A stretch of 34,344 nt of DNA from SCGC-AG-212-J23 sp036406675 (GTDB lineage: Bacteria > Pseudomonadota > Gammaproteobacteria > Burkholderiales > SG8-39): the NCBI GenBank assembly GCA_036406675.1, contig DASXAO010000060.1, positions 1 through 34,344 of the forward strand, given 5' to 3'. A model generated the notes under the pieces. The model saw only the letters and a program-made list of their open reading frames with translations, was not told where the DNA came from and did no database searches. Positions within the stretch are counted from its first letter, which is position 1. The number at the start of each line of letters is the position of its first letter. A program made the position numbers and the translations under genes. Shown here piece by piece: positions 6,068-14,448 of the stretch.

Positions 6068-8287
6068 ATGGGCCTCGCGATCGTGCTGCTGTTCGTGTTG
6101 CATGCGCTGCAGTTTTATCCGAGCGGCGACGGCAGGCTGCCGTTTCTCACGCGCCTCGACAACATTCTCTACGACAAGCGCCTGAACCTCACCATGCCGG
6201 GAGGCGTCGATCCGAGCGTGGTGATCCTCGACATCGACGAGAAGAGCCTGGGCGAGATCGGGCACTGGCCGTGGAGCCGCAGCCTGATGGCCGAGCTGAT
6301 CGCGAAACTCTTCGACCGCTACGGCGTCGAGGTGCTCGGGTTCGACATCGTTTGGGCCGAGCGCGACACCAGCTCGGGCATCGACGCGCTCGACGCGCTC
6401 GCGCGGAACAGCCTGAAACAGGCCTCGGGGTTCCAGGCGGCGTACAAGTCGCTGCGCCCGGGTCTGGATTACGACGAGCTCTTCGCCAAGGCGATGCGCG
6501 GACGGCCCGTGGTGCTTGGCTACTACTTCAGCAACGAAGACGGCGCGGCCCGGGTCAACGCGATCCCCGAGCCGGTGCTGCCGCCGGGGAGCTTCGCCGG
6601 CCGCAACGTGCGCTTTCCAAAATGGGTGGGTTTCACGGGTAACCTTCCTGCGTACCTGGAAAGCGCCGCAGCCGCCGGACACTTCAACCCGCTCGTCGAC
6701 GAAGACGGCGTGTCGCGACGCGTGCCGATGCTGCTCGAGTACGAGGGGCGCTATTACGAGTCGCTTTCGCTCGCGATGGTGCGCACCTACATCGCCCTGC
6801 ACGACCACGGCAGGTTCCCGGCGGTCGAGCCCGGCTACCCGCAGGTAGGGGGGCGCGCCGACGCCGCGCCCGAATGGCTGAAAGTCGGGCCGTTGCGCAT
6901 CCCGGTGGACGAGAGCGCGGCCGCGCTCATTCCCTACCGCGGCAAGAGGCACAGCTTTCCGTACCTCCCGCTGGCGGACGTGGTGAAGGACCGGGTCGAC
7001 CCCGGAGCTCTCAAGGGCAAGATCGTGCTTGTCGGCGCCAGCGCGCACGGGCTGTACGACCTGCGCTCGACTCCGGTGGACAGCGTGTTTCCGGGAGTCG
7101 AGATCCACGCCAACCTCGTCGCTGGCATGCTCGGCAGCACGATCAAGGAGAAGCCGGCGTTCATGGCGATCGCCGAGGTCCTGCTGCTGCTCGCGGGCGG
7201 CGTGACGCTCGCGATCCTCATTCCGCTGCTGTCGGCGCTGTGGGCGACGCTGGCCGCCGCCGGCGGCCTCGCCCTGGTCGGGCTGTTCAATGTTGCCGTC
7301 TGGACGCGCTTCGACATGGCGCTGCCGCTCGCGGCGTCGGTGGCCATGATTGCGGTGCTCTACGTGATGAACATGGCCTACGGCTATTTTGTGGAATCGC
7401 GCTCCAAGCGCCTGCTGGCCGAGCGCTTCGGCGAGTACGTGCCGCCGGAGCTCGTCGACCGCATGGCGGCCAACCCGGCCAAGTACAACATGGAGCCCCG
7501 CAGCGCCGAGCTCACGATCCTGTTCGCCGACGTGCGCGGCTTCACCGGCATCTCCGAGACGCTCAAGCCCGAGGAGCTGCGCGAGTACATCAACGAGTAC
7601 CTCACCGGCATGAGCACGATCATCCGCAGCCGCTACCGCGGCACGCTCGACAAGTACATCGGCGACGCGGTCATGGCGTTCTGGGGCGCGCCGGTCGAGG
7701 ATCCGCAGCACGCGAGAGACGCGGTGCTGGCGGCGCTCGAAATGCAGAGGGACTGCGAAGCTCTGAACGCGAAGTTCGCCGCGCGCGGCTGGCCCGCGCT
7801 GAAGATCGGCGTGGGGGTCAATTCGGGCATCGTGCGCGTCGGCGACATGGGCTCGCAGGTGCGCCGCGCCTATACCGCGATGGGCGACGCGGTCAACGTC
7901 GCGTCTCGCATCGAAGGCCGCACCAAGAGCTACGCCGTCGGCATCCTCGCGGGCGAGGCGACGCGCGAGCGGGTGAAGGACGTGGTGTTCCGCGAGGTCG
8001 ACCGCATCAAGGTCATGGGCCGGGACGAGGCGGTCACGGTCTACGAGCCGCTCGGCCTGGAGTCCGAGATCGGCGAAAGCGTGCGGCGCGAGCTGCAACT
8101 GTGGAATTCCACCTTGCGCGCCTACCGCACTCGGCAGTGGGATGATGCCGAGACCGGACTCGGGAGCCTTGCCCGCATGAATCCCGCCTGCGGCCTGTAC
8201 CGCGTGTACGCCGCGATCGTGGCCGACAAACGCCGCAATCCGCCGCCGCCGCAATGGGACGGCGTGACGGCCTTCGACGAGAAATAA
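6068..8287 (+). CDS. CHASE2-domain class III adenylate cyclase
   Basis: Membrane-bound cyclase predicted to make cAMP. The order is an N-terminal membrane helix (about 1-15), a periplasmic CHASE2 sensor (about 20-355), two or three membrane helices (about 365-440), a short linker and a cytoplasmic class III cyclase domain (about 480-665). The catalytic set is complete: metal-binding Asp488 (FADVRGFTG) and Asp533, adenine-selecting Lys529 (DKYIGDA) and Thr603 (YTAMGDAVN), and transition-state Asn610 and Arg614. The Lys/Thr pair points to ATP over GTP. The ATG at 6068 has no ribosome site and lies inside the likely first helix; codons upstream stay open and read LRQHLARIA from a CTG at 6041, so the true start may be earlier. 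A phosphodiesterase and a cyclic-nucleotide reader follow directly. The CHASE2 ligand is unknown. Confidence 0.93.
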   Translation: MGLAIVLLFVLHALQFYPSGDGRLPFLTRLDNILYDKRLNLTMPGGVDPSVVILDIDEKSLGEIGHWPWSRSLMAELIAKLFDRYGVEVLGFDIVWAERDTSSGIDALDALARNSLKQASGFQAAYKSLRPGLDYDELFAKAMRGRPVVLGYYFSNEDGAARVNAIPEPVLPPGSFAGRNVRFPKWVGFTGNLPAYLESAAAAGHFNPLVDEDGVSRRVPMLLEYEGRYYESLSLAMVRTYIALHDHGRFPAVEPGYPQVGGRADAAPEWLKVGPLRIPVDESAAALIPYRGKRHSFPYLPLADVVKDRVDPGALKGKIVLVGASAHGLYDLRSTPVDSVFPGVEIHANLVAGMLGSTIKEKPAFMAIAEVLLLLAGGVTLAILIPLLSALWATLAAAGGLALVGLFNVAVWTRFDMALPLAASVAMIAVLYVMNMAYGYFVESRSKRLLAERFGEYVPPELVDRMAANPAKYNMEPRSAELTILFADVRGFTGISETLKPEELREYINEYLTGMSTIIRSRYRGTLDKYIGDAVMAFWGAPVEDPQHARDAVLAALEMQRDCEALNAKFAARGWPALKIGVGVNSGIVRVGDMGSQVRRAYTAMGDAVNVASRIEGRTKSYAVGILAGEATRERVKDVVFREVDRIKVMGRDEAVTVYEPLGLESEIGESVRRELQLWNSTLRAYRTRQWDDAETGLGSLARMNPACGLYRVYAAIVADKRRNPPPPQWDGVTAFDEK

Positions 8288-8301
8288 GGGAGACAGGGGC
8301 G

Positions 8302-9069
8302 ATGCGCTTGCGCGTGCTGGGCTGCTCGGGAGGAATCGGCGGACGCCACCTTCGCACCACGTCGTTCCTGGTCGACAGCGACATCCTGATCGACGCCGGC
8401 ACCGGGGTGGGCGACCTCACGCTCGCCGAGCTCTCCCAGATCGACCACATCTTCGTGACCCACTCGCACCTGGACCACGTCGCCTCGATCCCGTTCCTGG
8501 TCGACACGATCGGCGGCATGCGCACCGGGCCGATCGAGGTCTACGCGCAGCGCGCCACCATCGAGATCCTGAAGAACCATCTCTTCAACTGGGCCATCTG
8601 GCCCGACTTCAGCGAGATCCCGACGCCGGAGGCGCCGTTCCTGCGCTACCGGGAAATCGAGGTCGGACAGGCGATCGGTCTCTCGGGCCGCACCATCACG
8701 CCGATCCCCGCGCGCCACACGGTGCCGGCGGTCGGGTACCACCTCGACAGCGGCGCCGCGAGCCTGGTCTTCACCGGCGACACCGCGCCCAACGACGCGC
8801 TGTGGAGCGTGGTCAACCGCATCGGCAACCTCAAGTTCCTGATCATCGAGACGGCGTTCTCGAACAAGGAGCGCCATCTCGCCGAGATTTCGCGCCACCT
8901 GTGCCCCATGACGCTCGCCGAGGAGCTGAAGAAGCTCGAGCGCAGCGCCGAGATCTACATCACGCATCTCAAGCCGGGCGAGATCGAGCCGACCATGCTC
9001 GAGATCGAGGAATGCGCCGGCGCGCACCGCCCGCGCATGCTGCAGAACAACCTGGTGCTCGAGTTCTGA
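8302..9069 (+). CDS. Metallo-beta-lactamase-fold 3',5'-cyclic-nucleotide phosphodiesterase (class II-like)
   Basis: The 255-residue protein is a metallo-beta-lactamase-fold hydrolase. The motif THSHLDHVASIPF fits the class II cyclic-nucleotide phosphodiesterase signature (HxHLDH followed by a small hydrophobic run). Further metal ligands are seen in PARHTVPAVGY, the Asp of FTGDTAP, and YITHLKPGE near the C-terminus. It probably hydrolyses the cAMP made by the cyclase that ends 14 bases upstream. ATG at 8302 was chosen because AAGGGAGA lies just before it and the protein then opens with the canonical MRLRVLGCSGGIGG. An upstream in-frame start at 8254 would overlap the cyclase gene and is unlikely. 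The fold is certain; cAMP as substrate follows from the signature and the context. Confidence 0.87.
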   Translation: MRLRVLGCSGGIGGRHLRTTSFLVDSDILIDAGTGVGDLTLAELSQIDHIFVTHSHLDHVASIPFLVDTIGGMRTGPIEVYAQRATIEILKNHLFNWAIWPDFSEIPTPEAPFLRYREIEVGQAIGLSGRTITPIPARHTVPAVGYHLDSGAASLVFTGDTAPNDALWSVVNRIGNLKFLIIETAFSNKERHLAEISRHLCPMTLAEELKKLERSAEIYITHLKPGEIEPTMLEIEECAGAHRPRMLQNNLVLEF

Positions 9070-9072
9070 GCC

Positions 9073-10140
9073 GTGGGCCCGTCGCTCCCGCGGCCCAGGC
9101 CCGATCAGCTCGCGGCGCTCGCGCCGCTCGCCGGGTTCTCCGCCGGGCGGCTCGCCGAGCTGGCGCAGGTGGCGGTGGTCGAGCGCGCGCCGCGCGGCAG
9201 CGATCCCCTGCGCGATCGCCTGGAAGGGCCTCAGTCGGTGTTCCTGCTGGCCGGCGAGCTCGTGCTCGCGTTCGAGGGCGGCGGGACGCTGGTCGTGGTG
9301 GGCGCAAGCGACGAGGCGCGGCAGGCGCTCAACCGCCAGGGCGCGCGCGTCGTGCGCAGCAAGGCGATCACCGACGTAGACCTCGTCATCCTCGAGGACG
9401 AGGTGCTCGACATCCTCGCCACCTGGGACCAGGTCGCCGCGGGCGCCGACTCGACGCTCAAGGGCCAGGCGGCGGCTGACGATGCGCGCGCGGTCGCCGG
9501 CGCGTTCGGGCTCGGCAAGCTGCGCTCGGGCGCGTTCGCCCAGCTCCCGAGCGCGCACATCGACGAGCTGCTCAAGCGTTTCGACCGGATCAAGACCCGG
9601 CCCGGCGAGACGGTGATCCGGGAGGGCGACGAAGGCAATCACTACTACGTGGTGGAATCGGGCCGCTTCAACGTCGAGCGGCTCGTCGGCGGGGCGAAGG
9701 TGCTGCTGGCAGAGCTGAAAAGCGGCGATGCCTTCGGCGAGGAGGCTCTGGTTTCGGAGGCCAAGCGCAACGCCACCGTCACCTCGCTCGGCGATGGCGA
9801 GCTCCTGCGCCTGGACAGCACACATTTTGACGAACTGCTGCGCGAGCCGCTGCTGCGGCGCGTTTCGTACGAGGAAGCGGCGGAGCGGGTGCGGCGCGGC
9901 GCGCTGTGGCTGGACGTGCGATATCCCTCGGAATACCAGTACGACAAGCTGCCGGGGGCGATCAACGTGCCGCTCGCCGAGGTGCGCAACATGTTCGCGG
10001 TGCTCGACCGCTCCAGGGAATACGTCGCGTATTGCCAGAGCGGGCGGCGCAGCGCCGCGGCGGCGTTTCTCTTCGCGCAGCGCGGCTTCAAGGTATGGCT
10101 TCTCGACGGGGGCCTGCGAAGTGTGCAAAAAAGCGCATAA
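9073..10140 (+). CDS. Cyclic-nucleotide-binding protein with C-terminal rhodanese domain
   Basis: A 355-residue soluble protein. Residues about 10-130 look like a degenerate cyclic-nucleotide-binding barrel with no phosphate-binding cassette. Residues about 150-270 form a good one, with cassette GDAFGEEALVSEAKRNATV holding the Glu and Arg that bind ribose and phosphate in cAMP receptors. Residues about 270-355 are a rhodanese domain with WLDVRYPSEY and active-site Cys321 in the loop CQSGRR. There is no DNA-binding domain, so it is not a Crp-type regulator; the output is probably protein interaction or sulfur/redox transfer. The GTG start lies 3 bases after the phosphodiesterase stop. It is the obvious intracellular reader for the cyclase/phosphodiesterase pair. 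Its target is unknown. Confidence 0.87.
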   Translation: MGPSLPRPRPDQLAALAPLAGFSAGRLAELAQVAVVERAPRGSDPLRDRLEGPQSVFLLAGELVLAFEGGGTLVVVGASDEARQALNRQGARVVRSKAITDVDLVILEDEVLDILATWDQVAAGADSTLKGQAAADDARAVAGAFGLGKLRSGAFAQLPSAHIDELLKRFDRIKTRPGETVIREGDEGNHYYVVESGRFNVERLVGGAKVLLAELKSGDAFGEEALVSEAKRNATVTSLGDGELLRLDSTHFDELLREPLLRRVSYEEAAERVRRGALWLDVRYPSEYQYDKLPGAINVPLAEVRNMFAVLDRSREYVAYCQSGRRSAAAAFLFAQRGFKVWLLDGGLRSVQKSA

Positions 10141-10237
10141 ATCCACGCAAATCCTGACGGGAATTCCTTTGTGAATCAGAATAGATAGCGCTAACATCGA
10201 ATGACAAACAAGAACGTCCCCGCCGGGAGGGTTTTCG
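10141..10237. other. Intergenic spacer before the GAF-ATPase gene
   Basis: These 97 bases are AT-richer than the flanks and may hold a secondary promoter for the ATPase and HD-GYP genes. I see no convincing -35/-10 pair and no terminator hairpin. The ribosome site GGGAGG lies just before the ATG at 10238. Confidence 0.3.
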
Positions 10238-12607
10238 ATGAGCGCAGTTCTGGGTTCGCACGCAGCGAGCAACGACTTCGGTGCGCGCCTTGCGTTCCAG
10301 AAGCAGCTTCAGGTGGTCACGAACAAGATCCACGCCACCAGCAACGTCGACGAGATCATGCTCGAGATGAGCGCGGAGGTGTGCGCGCTGTTCCACGCCG
10401 ACCGCCTCACCATCTACTCGATGGCCGAGGACAAGCAGTCGATCGTGTCGAAGGTGAAGACCGGGCTGAACTCGTTCAAGGACCTCAAGCTGCCGATCGC
10501 GGAGCACTCGATCGCCGGCTACGCCGCCTTCGCCAGGAAAACCCTCAACATCAGGGACGTCTACGACGACACCGAGCTGCGCGGCCTTAACCCGAACCTG
10601 CGCTTCCTGCAGGAGGTCGACAAGCGCACCGGCTATCGCACCAAGCAGATGCTGGTCGCGCCCATCATCGAGGCGGGCGGGTCCGAGCTCATCGGCGTGA
10701 TCCAGGTCATCAACCACAAGACCGGCGCGCCGTTCGGCGAAATGGCGGAGGACGGCATCGCCGAGCTCGCGCAGACCCTGGCGATCGCCTTCAAGCAGCG
10801 CCAGAAGCCCGCCGTCGCCAAGACCAAGTACGACTACCTGGTCGCCGATGCCGTGCTTTCGGCGGGCGAGTTCGAGCTCGCCTCCCGGCAGGCGCGCAAG
10901 AAGGCGGTCGACATCGAGCAGGTGCTGCTGGAGGAGTTCCAGGTCAAGCTGCCGGCGATCGGCGCGGCGCTGTCCAAGTTCTTCGGCGTGCCCTACGAGC
11001 CGTTCAAGCCCGACCGCGTGAAGCCGGGCGAGCTGTTGAAGAACCTGAAGCGCGAGTACGTCGAGTCGACGCAGTGGGTGCCGATCGACGATGCGAAGGA
11101 AGGGCTGGTCGTGGTGTGCCTCGACCCCGAGCGGATCCGCTCCTCGCGCATCGCCGCCAACGTGTTCCCGAAGGCGCGCATCATCTACAAGGTCACGACG
11201 CACAAGGACTTCCGCGACACGCTGAACCACTTCTACGGCGGCGACGGCGGCGCGAGCCTGGGCAACATCGAAGACATGCTTTCGGGCCTGTCGGACGACG
11301 CGACCGAAGCCATTGACGGCGGGGCCTCCGACGACGCCGACGCAGCGGCGGACAACGAGCTGGTGAAGCTCGTGAACAAGGTGATCGTCGACGCCTACAA
11401 CCAGGGGGCCTCCGACATCCACATCGAGCCCTACCTGGGCAAGGCGAAGACCGAGATCCGCTTCAGGAAGGACGGCAACCTCGCGCCCTACATCGAGGTG
11501 CCGGCGAGCTACCGCGCGGCAATCGCGGCGCGCATCAAGATCATGTGCGACCTGGACATCTCCGAGAAGAGAAAGCCCCAGGACGGCAAGATCAAGTTCA
11601 AGAAATTCGGGCCGCTCGACATCGAGCTGCGCGTCGCCACCATCCCGACCGCCGGCGGCGTCGAGGACATCGTGATGCGGATTCTCGCCGCGGGCGAGCC
11701 GATCCCGCTCGAAAAGATGGGCTTCTCGGCGCGCAATCTCGACCAGCTCCAGCACACGGTGTCGAAGCCTTATGGCCTGTTCTTCGTCTGCGGGCCGACC
11801 GGCTCGGGCAAGACCACGACGCTGCATTCGGTGCTCAAGTCCCTGAATACGCCCGATACCAAGATCTGGACTGCCGAGGACCCGGTCGAGATCACGCAGA
11901 AGGGCCTGCGGCAGGTGCAGGTGAACCGCAAGGCGGGTCTCGATTTCGCCACCGTCATGAAGTCGTTCCTGCGCGCCGACCCGGACATCATCATGGTCGG
12001 CGAGATGCGCGACAAGGAGACCACCTCCACCGGCATCGAGGCCTCGCTCACCGGCCACCTGGTGTTCGCCACGCTGCACACCAACTCGGCGCCGGAATCG
12101 ATCATCCGCCTGCTCGACATGGGGATGGACCCGTTCAACTTCTCCGACGCGCTGCTCGGCATCCTGGCGCAGCGCCTCGCGCGCCGCCTGTGCAGCTGCA
12201 AGCAGCCCTATACGCCCGAGCCCGCCGAGCTGACCTCGTTCCTGCGCGAGTATTGCGAGGAGCTCATGAGCACCGCGCGCTTCAAGGCCGATCCGAAGGG
12301 AGCGATGGAGGCGGTGTACAAGGAGTGGGTCAGGGTCTATGGCAACGACAAGGGACAGCTCACGTTCTACAAGCCGGCGGGTTGCGACAAGTGCGGCGGC
12401 AGCGGGCTGAAGGGCCGCATGGGGCTCCACGAGCTCCTCATCGCCAACGACAAGCTGAAGAAGCTGATCCAGGAGCACGCGCGGGTGGCCGACATCCTGG
12501 CGCAGTGCCTCGAGGACGGCATGCGCACGCTGAAGCAGGACGGGATGGAGAAGTGCCTGTCCGGCCTCACCCATATCAAGGAAGTACGCTCGGTCTGCAT
12601 TAAGTAA
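10238..12607 (+). CDS. GAF-domain PilB/GspE-type secretion or pilus assembly ATPase
   Basis: A 789-residue hexameric-motor ATPase of the type IV pilus/type II secretion family, with an extra sensor domain. Order: GAF domain (about 20-190), GspE N-terminal-like domain (about 200-330), an acidic linker and the ATPase core (about 370-789). Core motifs are Walker A GPTGSGKTT (519-527), the Asp box AEDPVEI, Walker B region DPDIIMVGEMRD, the His box LVFATLHTNSA, and a zinc site with C652, C654, C716 and C719. The first cysteine pair is C-x-C, not the usual C-x-x-C. Standard PilB is about 570 residues and has no GAF. The N-terminal-like domain lacks a clear RLG c-di-GMP motif. GGGAGG precedes the ATG. 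It probably powers assembly of a pilus or pseudopilus, with activity gated by the GAF ligand. A nearby pilA supports pilus work, but the other assembly genes (pilC, pilD, pilM-Q) are not here. Confidence 0.92.
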   Translation: MSAVLGSHAASNDFGARLAFQKQLQVVTNKIHATSNVDEIMLEMSAEVCALFHADRLTIYSMAEDKQSIVSKVKTGLNSFKDLKLPIAEHSIAGYAAFARKTLNIRDVYDDTELRGLNPNLRFLQEVDKRTGYRTKQMLVAPIIEAGGSELIGVIQVINHKTGAPFGEMAEDGIAELAQTLAIAFKQRQKPAVAKTKYDYLVADAVLSAGEFELASRQARKKAVDIEQVLLEEFQVKLPAIGAALSKFFGVPYEPFKPDRVKPGELLKNLKREYVESTQWVPIDDAKEGLVVVCLDPERIRSSRIAANVFPKARIIYKVTTHKDFRDTLNHFYGGDGGASLGNIEDMLSGLSDDATEAIDGGASDDADAAADNELVKLVNKVIVDAYNQGASDIHIEPYLGKAKTEIRFRKDGNLAPYIEVPASYRAAIAARIKIMCDLDISEKRKPQDGKIKFKKFGPLDIELRVATIPTAGGVEDIVMRILAAGEPIPLEKMGFSARNLDQLQHTVSKPYGLFFVCGPTGSGKTTTLHSVLKSLNTPDTKIWTAEDPVEITQKGLRQVQVNRKAGLDFATVMKSFLRADPDIIMVGEMRDKETTSTGIEASLTGHLVFATLHTNSAPESIIRLLDMGMDPFNFSDALLGILAQRLARRLCSCKQPYTPEPAELTSFLREYCEELMSTARFKADPKGAMEAVYKEWVRVYGNDKGQLTFYKPAGCDKCGGSGLKGRMGLHELLIANDKLKKLIQEHARVADILAQCLEDGMRTLKQDGMEKCLSGLTHIKEVRSVCIK

Positions 12608-12629
12608 CATGCTAGACGCGTAACATGCT
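12605..12629 (+). repeat. Duplicated stop-start junction with a 4-codon leader ORF
   Basis: TAACATGCT occurs twice, at 12605-12613 and 12621-12629, 16 bases apart. The first copy contains the stop of the ATPase gene and an ATG at 12609 that opens a tiny ORF reading M-L-D-A-stop. The second copy contains that stop (12621-12623) and the real ATG of the HD-GYP gene, which reads M-L-D-T. The result is two successive TAA-C-ATG junctions, suggestive of a small tandem duplication and of translation by re-initiation. Confidence 0.6.
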
Positions 12630-14253
12630 CGATACCACCCAGGGTTTGCGCTTCGCCGGCGGGTCTGCCCCCACCGGCGCGGACGACCTGGGCCAGCGCC
12701 TGGAGCAGCTGAACGCGATCGGCGCCTCGCTCTCGGCGGAACGCGACATCCACCGCCTGCTCGAGACCATCCTCACCGCCGCCAAGACCATCACCCGCGC
12801 CGACGGCGGCACGCTGTACCGCCTTACCGACGACAAGACCCTGCGCTTCGAGATCGTGCGCACCTCGTCGCTCAAGTACTACCTCGGCGGCACCACCGGC
12901 AATCCGGTGCCCTTCTACCCGATCCAGCTCTACAAGGACGGAAAACCGAACCACGGCATGGTCGCGGCCTACTCGGCGCTCACCGGCAAGACGGTGAACA
13001 TCGCCGACGCGTACTCGGCCGAAGGCTTCGACTTCAGCGGCACGCGCGCCTTCGACCAGAAGACCGGCTACCGCTCCAAGTCGTTCCTCAGCGTGCCGAT
13101 GCGCAACTACGAGCGCGAGATCATCGGCGTGCTCCAGCTCATCAACGCCCACGACCCGCAGAGCGGCGAGATCGTGCCGTTCTCGGCTTCCGACCAGCGC
13201 CTGGCCGAGTCGCTCGCCTCGCAGGCCGCGGTCGCGCTGACGAACCGCATGCTCATCAACCAGCTCGAGCAGCTGTTCGAGTCGTTCATCAACCTCATCA
13301 ACAACGCGATCGACGAGAAGTCGCCTTATACCGGGAGCCACTGCCAGCGCGTGCCGCAGCTCACCATGATGCTCGCGGAGGCGGTCAACGACACCACGGA
13401 AGGCCCGCTCAAGGACTTCCACATGACCGACAAGGACCGCTACGAGCTGAAGATCGCCGGGCTGCTGCACGACTGCGGCAAGGTCACGACCCCCGTGCAC
13501 ATCGTCGACAAGGCGACCAAGCTCGAGACCATCTTCGACCGGATCCACCTGGTGGATACGCGCTTCGAGGTGCTCAAGCGCGACGTCGAGATCGAGGCGC
13601 TGAAGGGCGGCCTGGACGAGCGGGAGCTGCGCCGGCGCCTGCGCCAGCTCGAGGAGGACCGCAAGTTCCTGCACGCCTGCAACGTCGGCACCGAGCGCAT
13701 GCGCGACGAGGACATGGAGCGTGTGCGGCGCATCGCCAAATACCGCTGGCGCGACACGCAGGGCCACGAGGTGAGCTTCCTCACCGACGACGAGGTGAGG
13801 AACCTCACCATCCGCTCGGGCACGCTGACCGACGAAGAGCGCAAGATCATCAACCACCACATCGTGGCGACGATCCGCATGCTGGAAGCTCTGCCCTGGC
13901 CGAGCCACCTCGTCAACGTGCCGGAGTACGCCGGCGGCCACCACGAGCGCATGGACGGCAAGGGCTATCCGAAAGGGCTCAAGCGCGAAGAGATGTCGGT
14001 GCAGGCGCGCTGCATGGGCATCGCCGACATCTTCGAGGCGCTCACCGCGAAGGATCGTCCGTACAAGCAGGGCAAGACGCTGTCCGAGTCGCTCGAGATC
14101 CTCGGCAAGTTCAGGCAGAACGGGCACATCGACCCGGACTTATTCGACATTTTCGTGCGCCGGAAGGTTTACCAGCGCTACGCGGAAATGTTCCTCGATC
14201 CGGACCAGATCGACGTCGTCGACGAGTCGAAAATTCCCGGCTACCGGCCCTAG
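12625..14253 (+). CDS. GAF-HD-GYP protein, predicted c-di-GMP phosphodiesterase
   Basis: A 542-residue soluble protein with a GAF domain (about 20-210) followed by an HD-GYP phosphohydrolase domain (about 215-520). The metal-binding HD is H282-D283 in LLHDCGK, and the signature HHERMDGKGYPKGL is at 439-452 with GYP at 447-449. About 155 residues separate HD from HHE, against about 53 in ordinary HD-GYP proteins. The extra stretch (about 300-398) is charged, helical and Arg/Glu-rich. The core predicts hydrolysis of c-di-GMP to pGpG or GMP. It lies directly after the GAF-ATPase gene and before pilA, so it probably adjusts c-di-GMP for pilus or surface behaviour. No ribosome site is seen before ATG 12625; translation likely re-initiates from the upstream stop. 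The effect of the insertion is unknown. Confidence 0.9.
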   Translation: MLDTTQGLRFAGGSAPTGADDLGQRLEQLNAIGASLSAERDIHRLLETILTAAKTITRADGGTLYRLTDDKTLRFEIVRTSSLKYYLGGTTGNPVPFYPIQLYKDGKPNHGMVAAYSALTGKTVNIADAYSAEGFDFSGTRAFDQKTGYRSKSFLSVPMRNYEREIIGVLQLINAHDPQSGEIVPFSASDQRLAESLASQAAVALTNRMLINQLEQLFESFINLINNAIDEKSPYTGSHCQRVPQLTMMLAEAVNDTTEGPLKDFHMTDKDRYELKIAGLLHDCGKVTTPVHIVDKATKLETIFDRIHLVDTRFEVLKRDVEIEALKGGLDERELRRRLRQLEEDRKFLHACNVGTERMRDEDMERVRRIAKYRWRDTQGHEVSFLTDDEVRNLTIRSGTLTDEERKIINHHIVATIRMLEALPWPSHLVNVPEYAGGHHERMDGKGYPKGLKREEMSVQARCMGIADIFEALTAKDRPYKQGKTLSESLEILGKFRQNGHIDPDLFDIFVRRKVYQRYAEMFLDPDQIDVVDESKIPGYRP

Positions 14254-14371
14254 CGGTGACCGAATTTGTCAGCGCCGACGATTCTCGTCAGTCACCGGTT
14301 TCCCGCATCCCAAGAACGTGAACTCCTCCGCGCTTTTCACCCGCGAAACGCGCGCATTACTTCATTCTCGC
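14254..14371. other. Leader upstream of the pilA promoter
   Basis: This stretch contains an inverted repeat, CGGTGAC at 14254-14260 and GTCACCG at 14291-14297, with a smaller hairpin (GACGA/TCGTC) between the arms. It could slow readthrough from the HD-GYP gene or bind a regulator such as PilR, which acts upstream of sigma-54 pilin promoters. There is no real T-tract, so I do not call it a terminator. Confidence 0.3.
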
Positions 14372-14388
14372 CTGGCATAGGGGTTGCT
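14372..14388 (+). promoter_or_regulatory. Sigma-54 (RpoN) promoter of pilA
   Basis: CTGGCATA-GGGG-TTGCT is an excellent match to the -24/-12 consensus TGGCAC-N5-TTGCW, with exactly ten bases between the GG and GC pairs. Transcription should start near 14399, giving a leader of about 50 bases before the pilA ATG. Pilin genes are classically driven by RpoN with the PilS/PilR two-component system, so PilR is the expected activator. Confidence 0.85.
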
Positions 14389-14448
14389 CATACTAGGGCA
14401 GGTCGAAGTGACGACCACGTGTTACTAACTGCACAGGGGAGTACTGAT

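Noticed and set aside
10141..10237. CRP/Vfr-like site before the ATPase gene
   Set aside because: Only one TGTGA half-site is present; the other half does not match.
10088..12610. 840-codon minus-strand ORF opposite the ATPase
   Set aside because: Mirror of the real reading frame with no recognisable domain.
14254..14297. Inverted repeat after the HD-GYP gene as a terminator
   Set aside because: The loop is 30 bases long and only a short GGTTTCCC follows; kept as a possible structure only.
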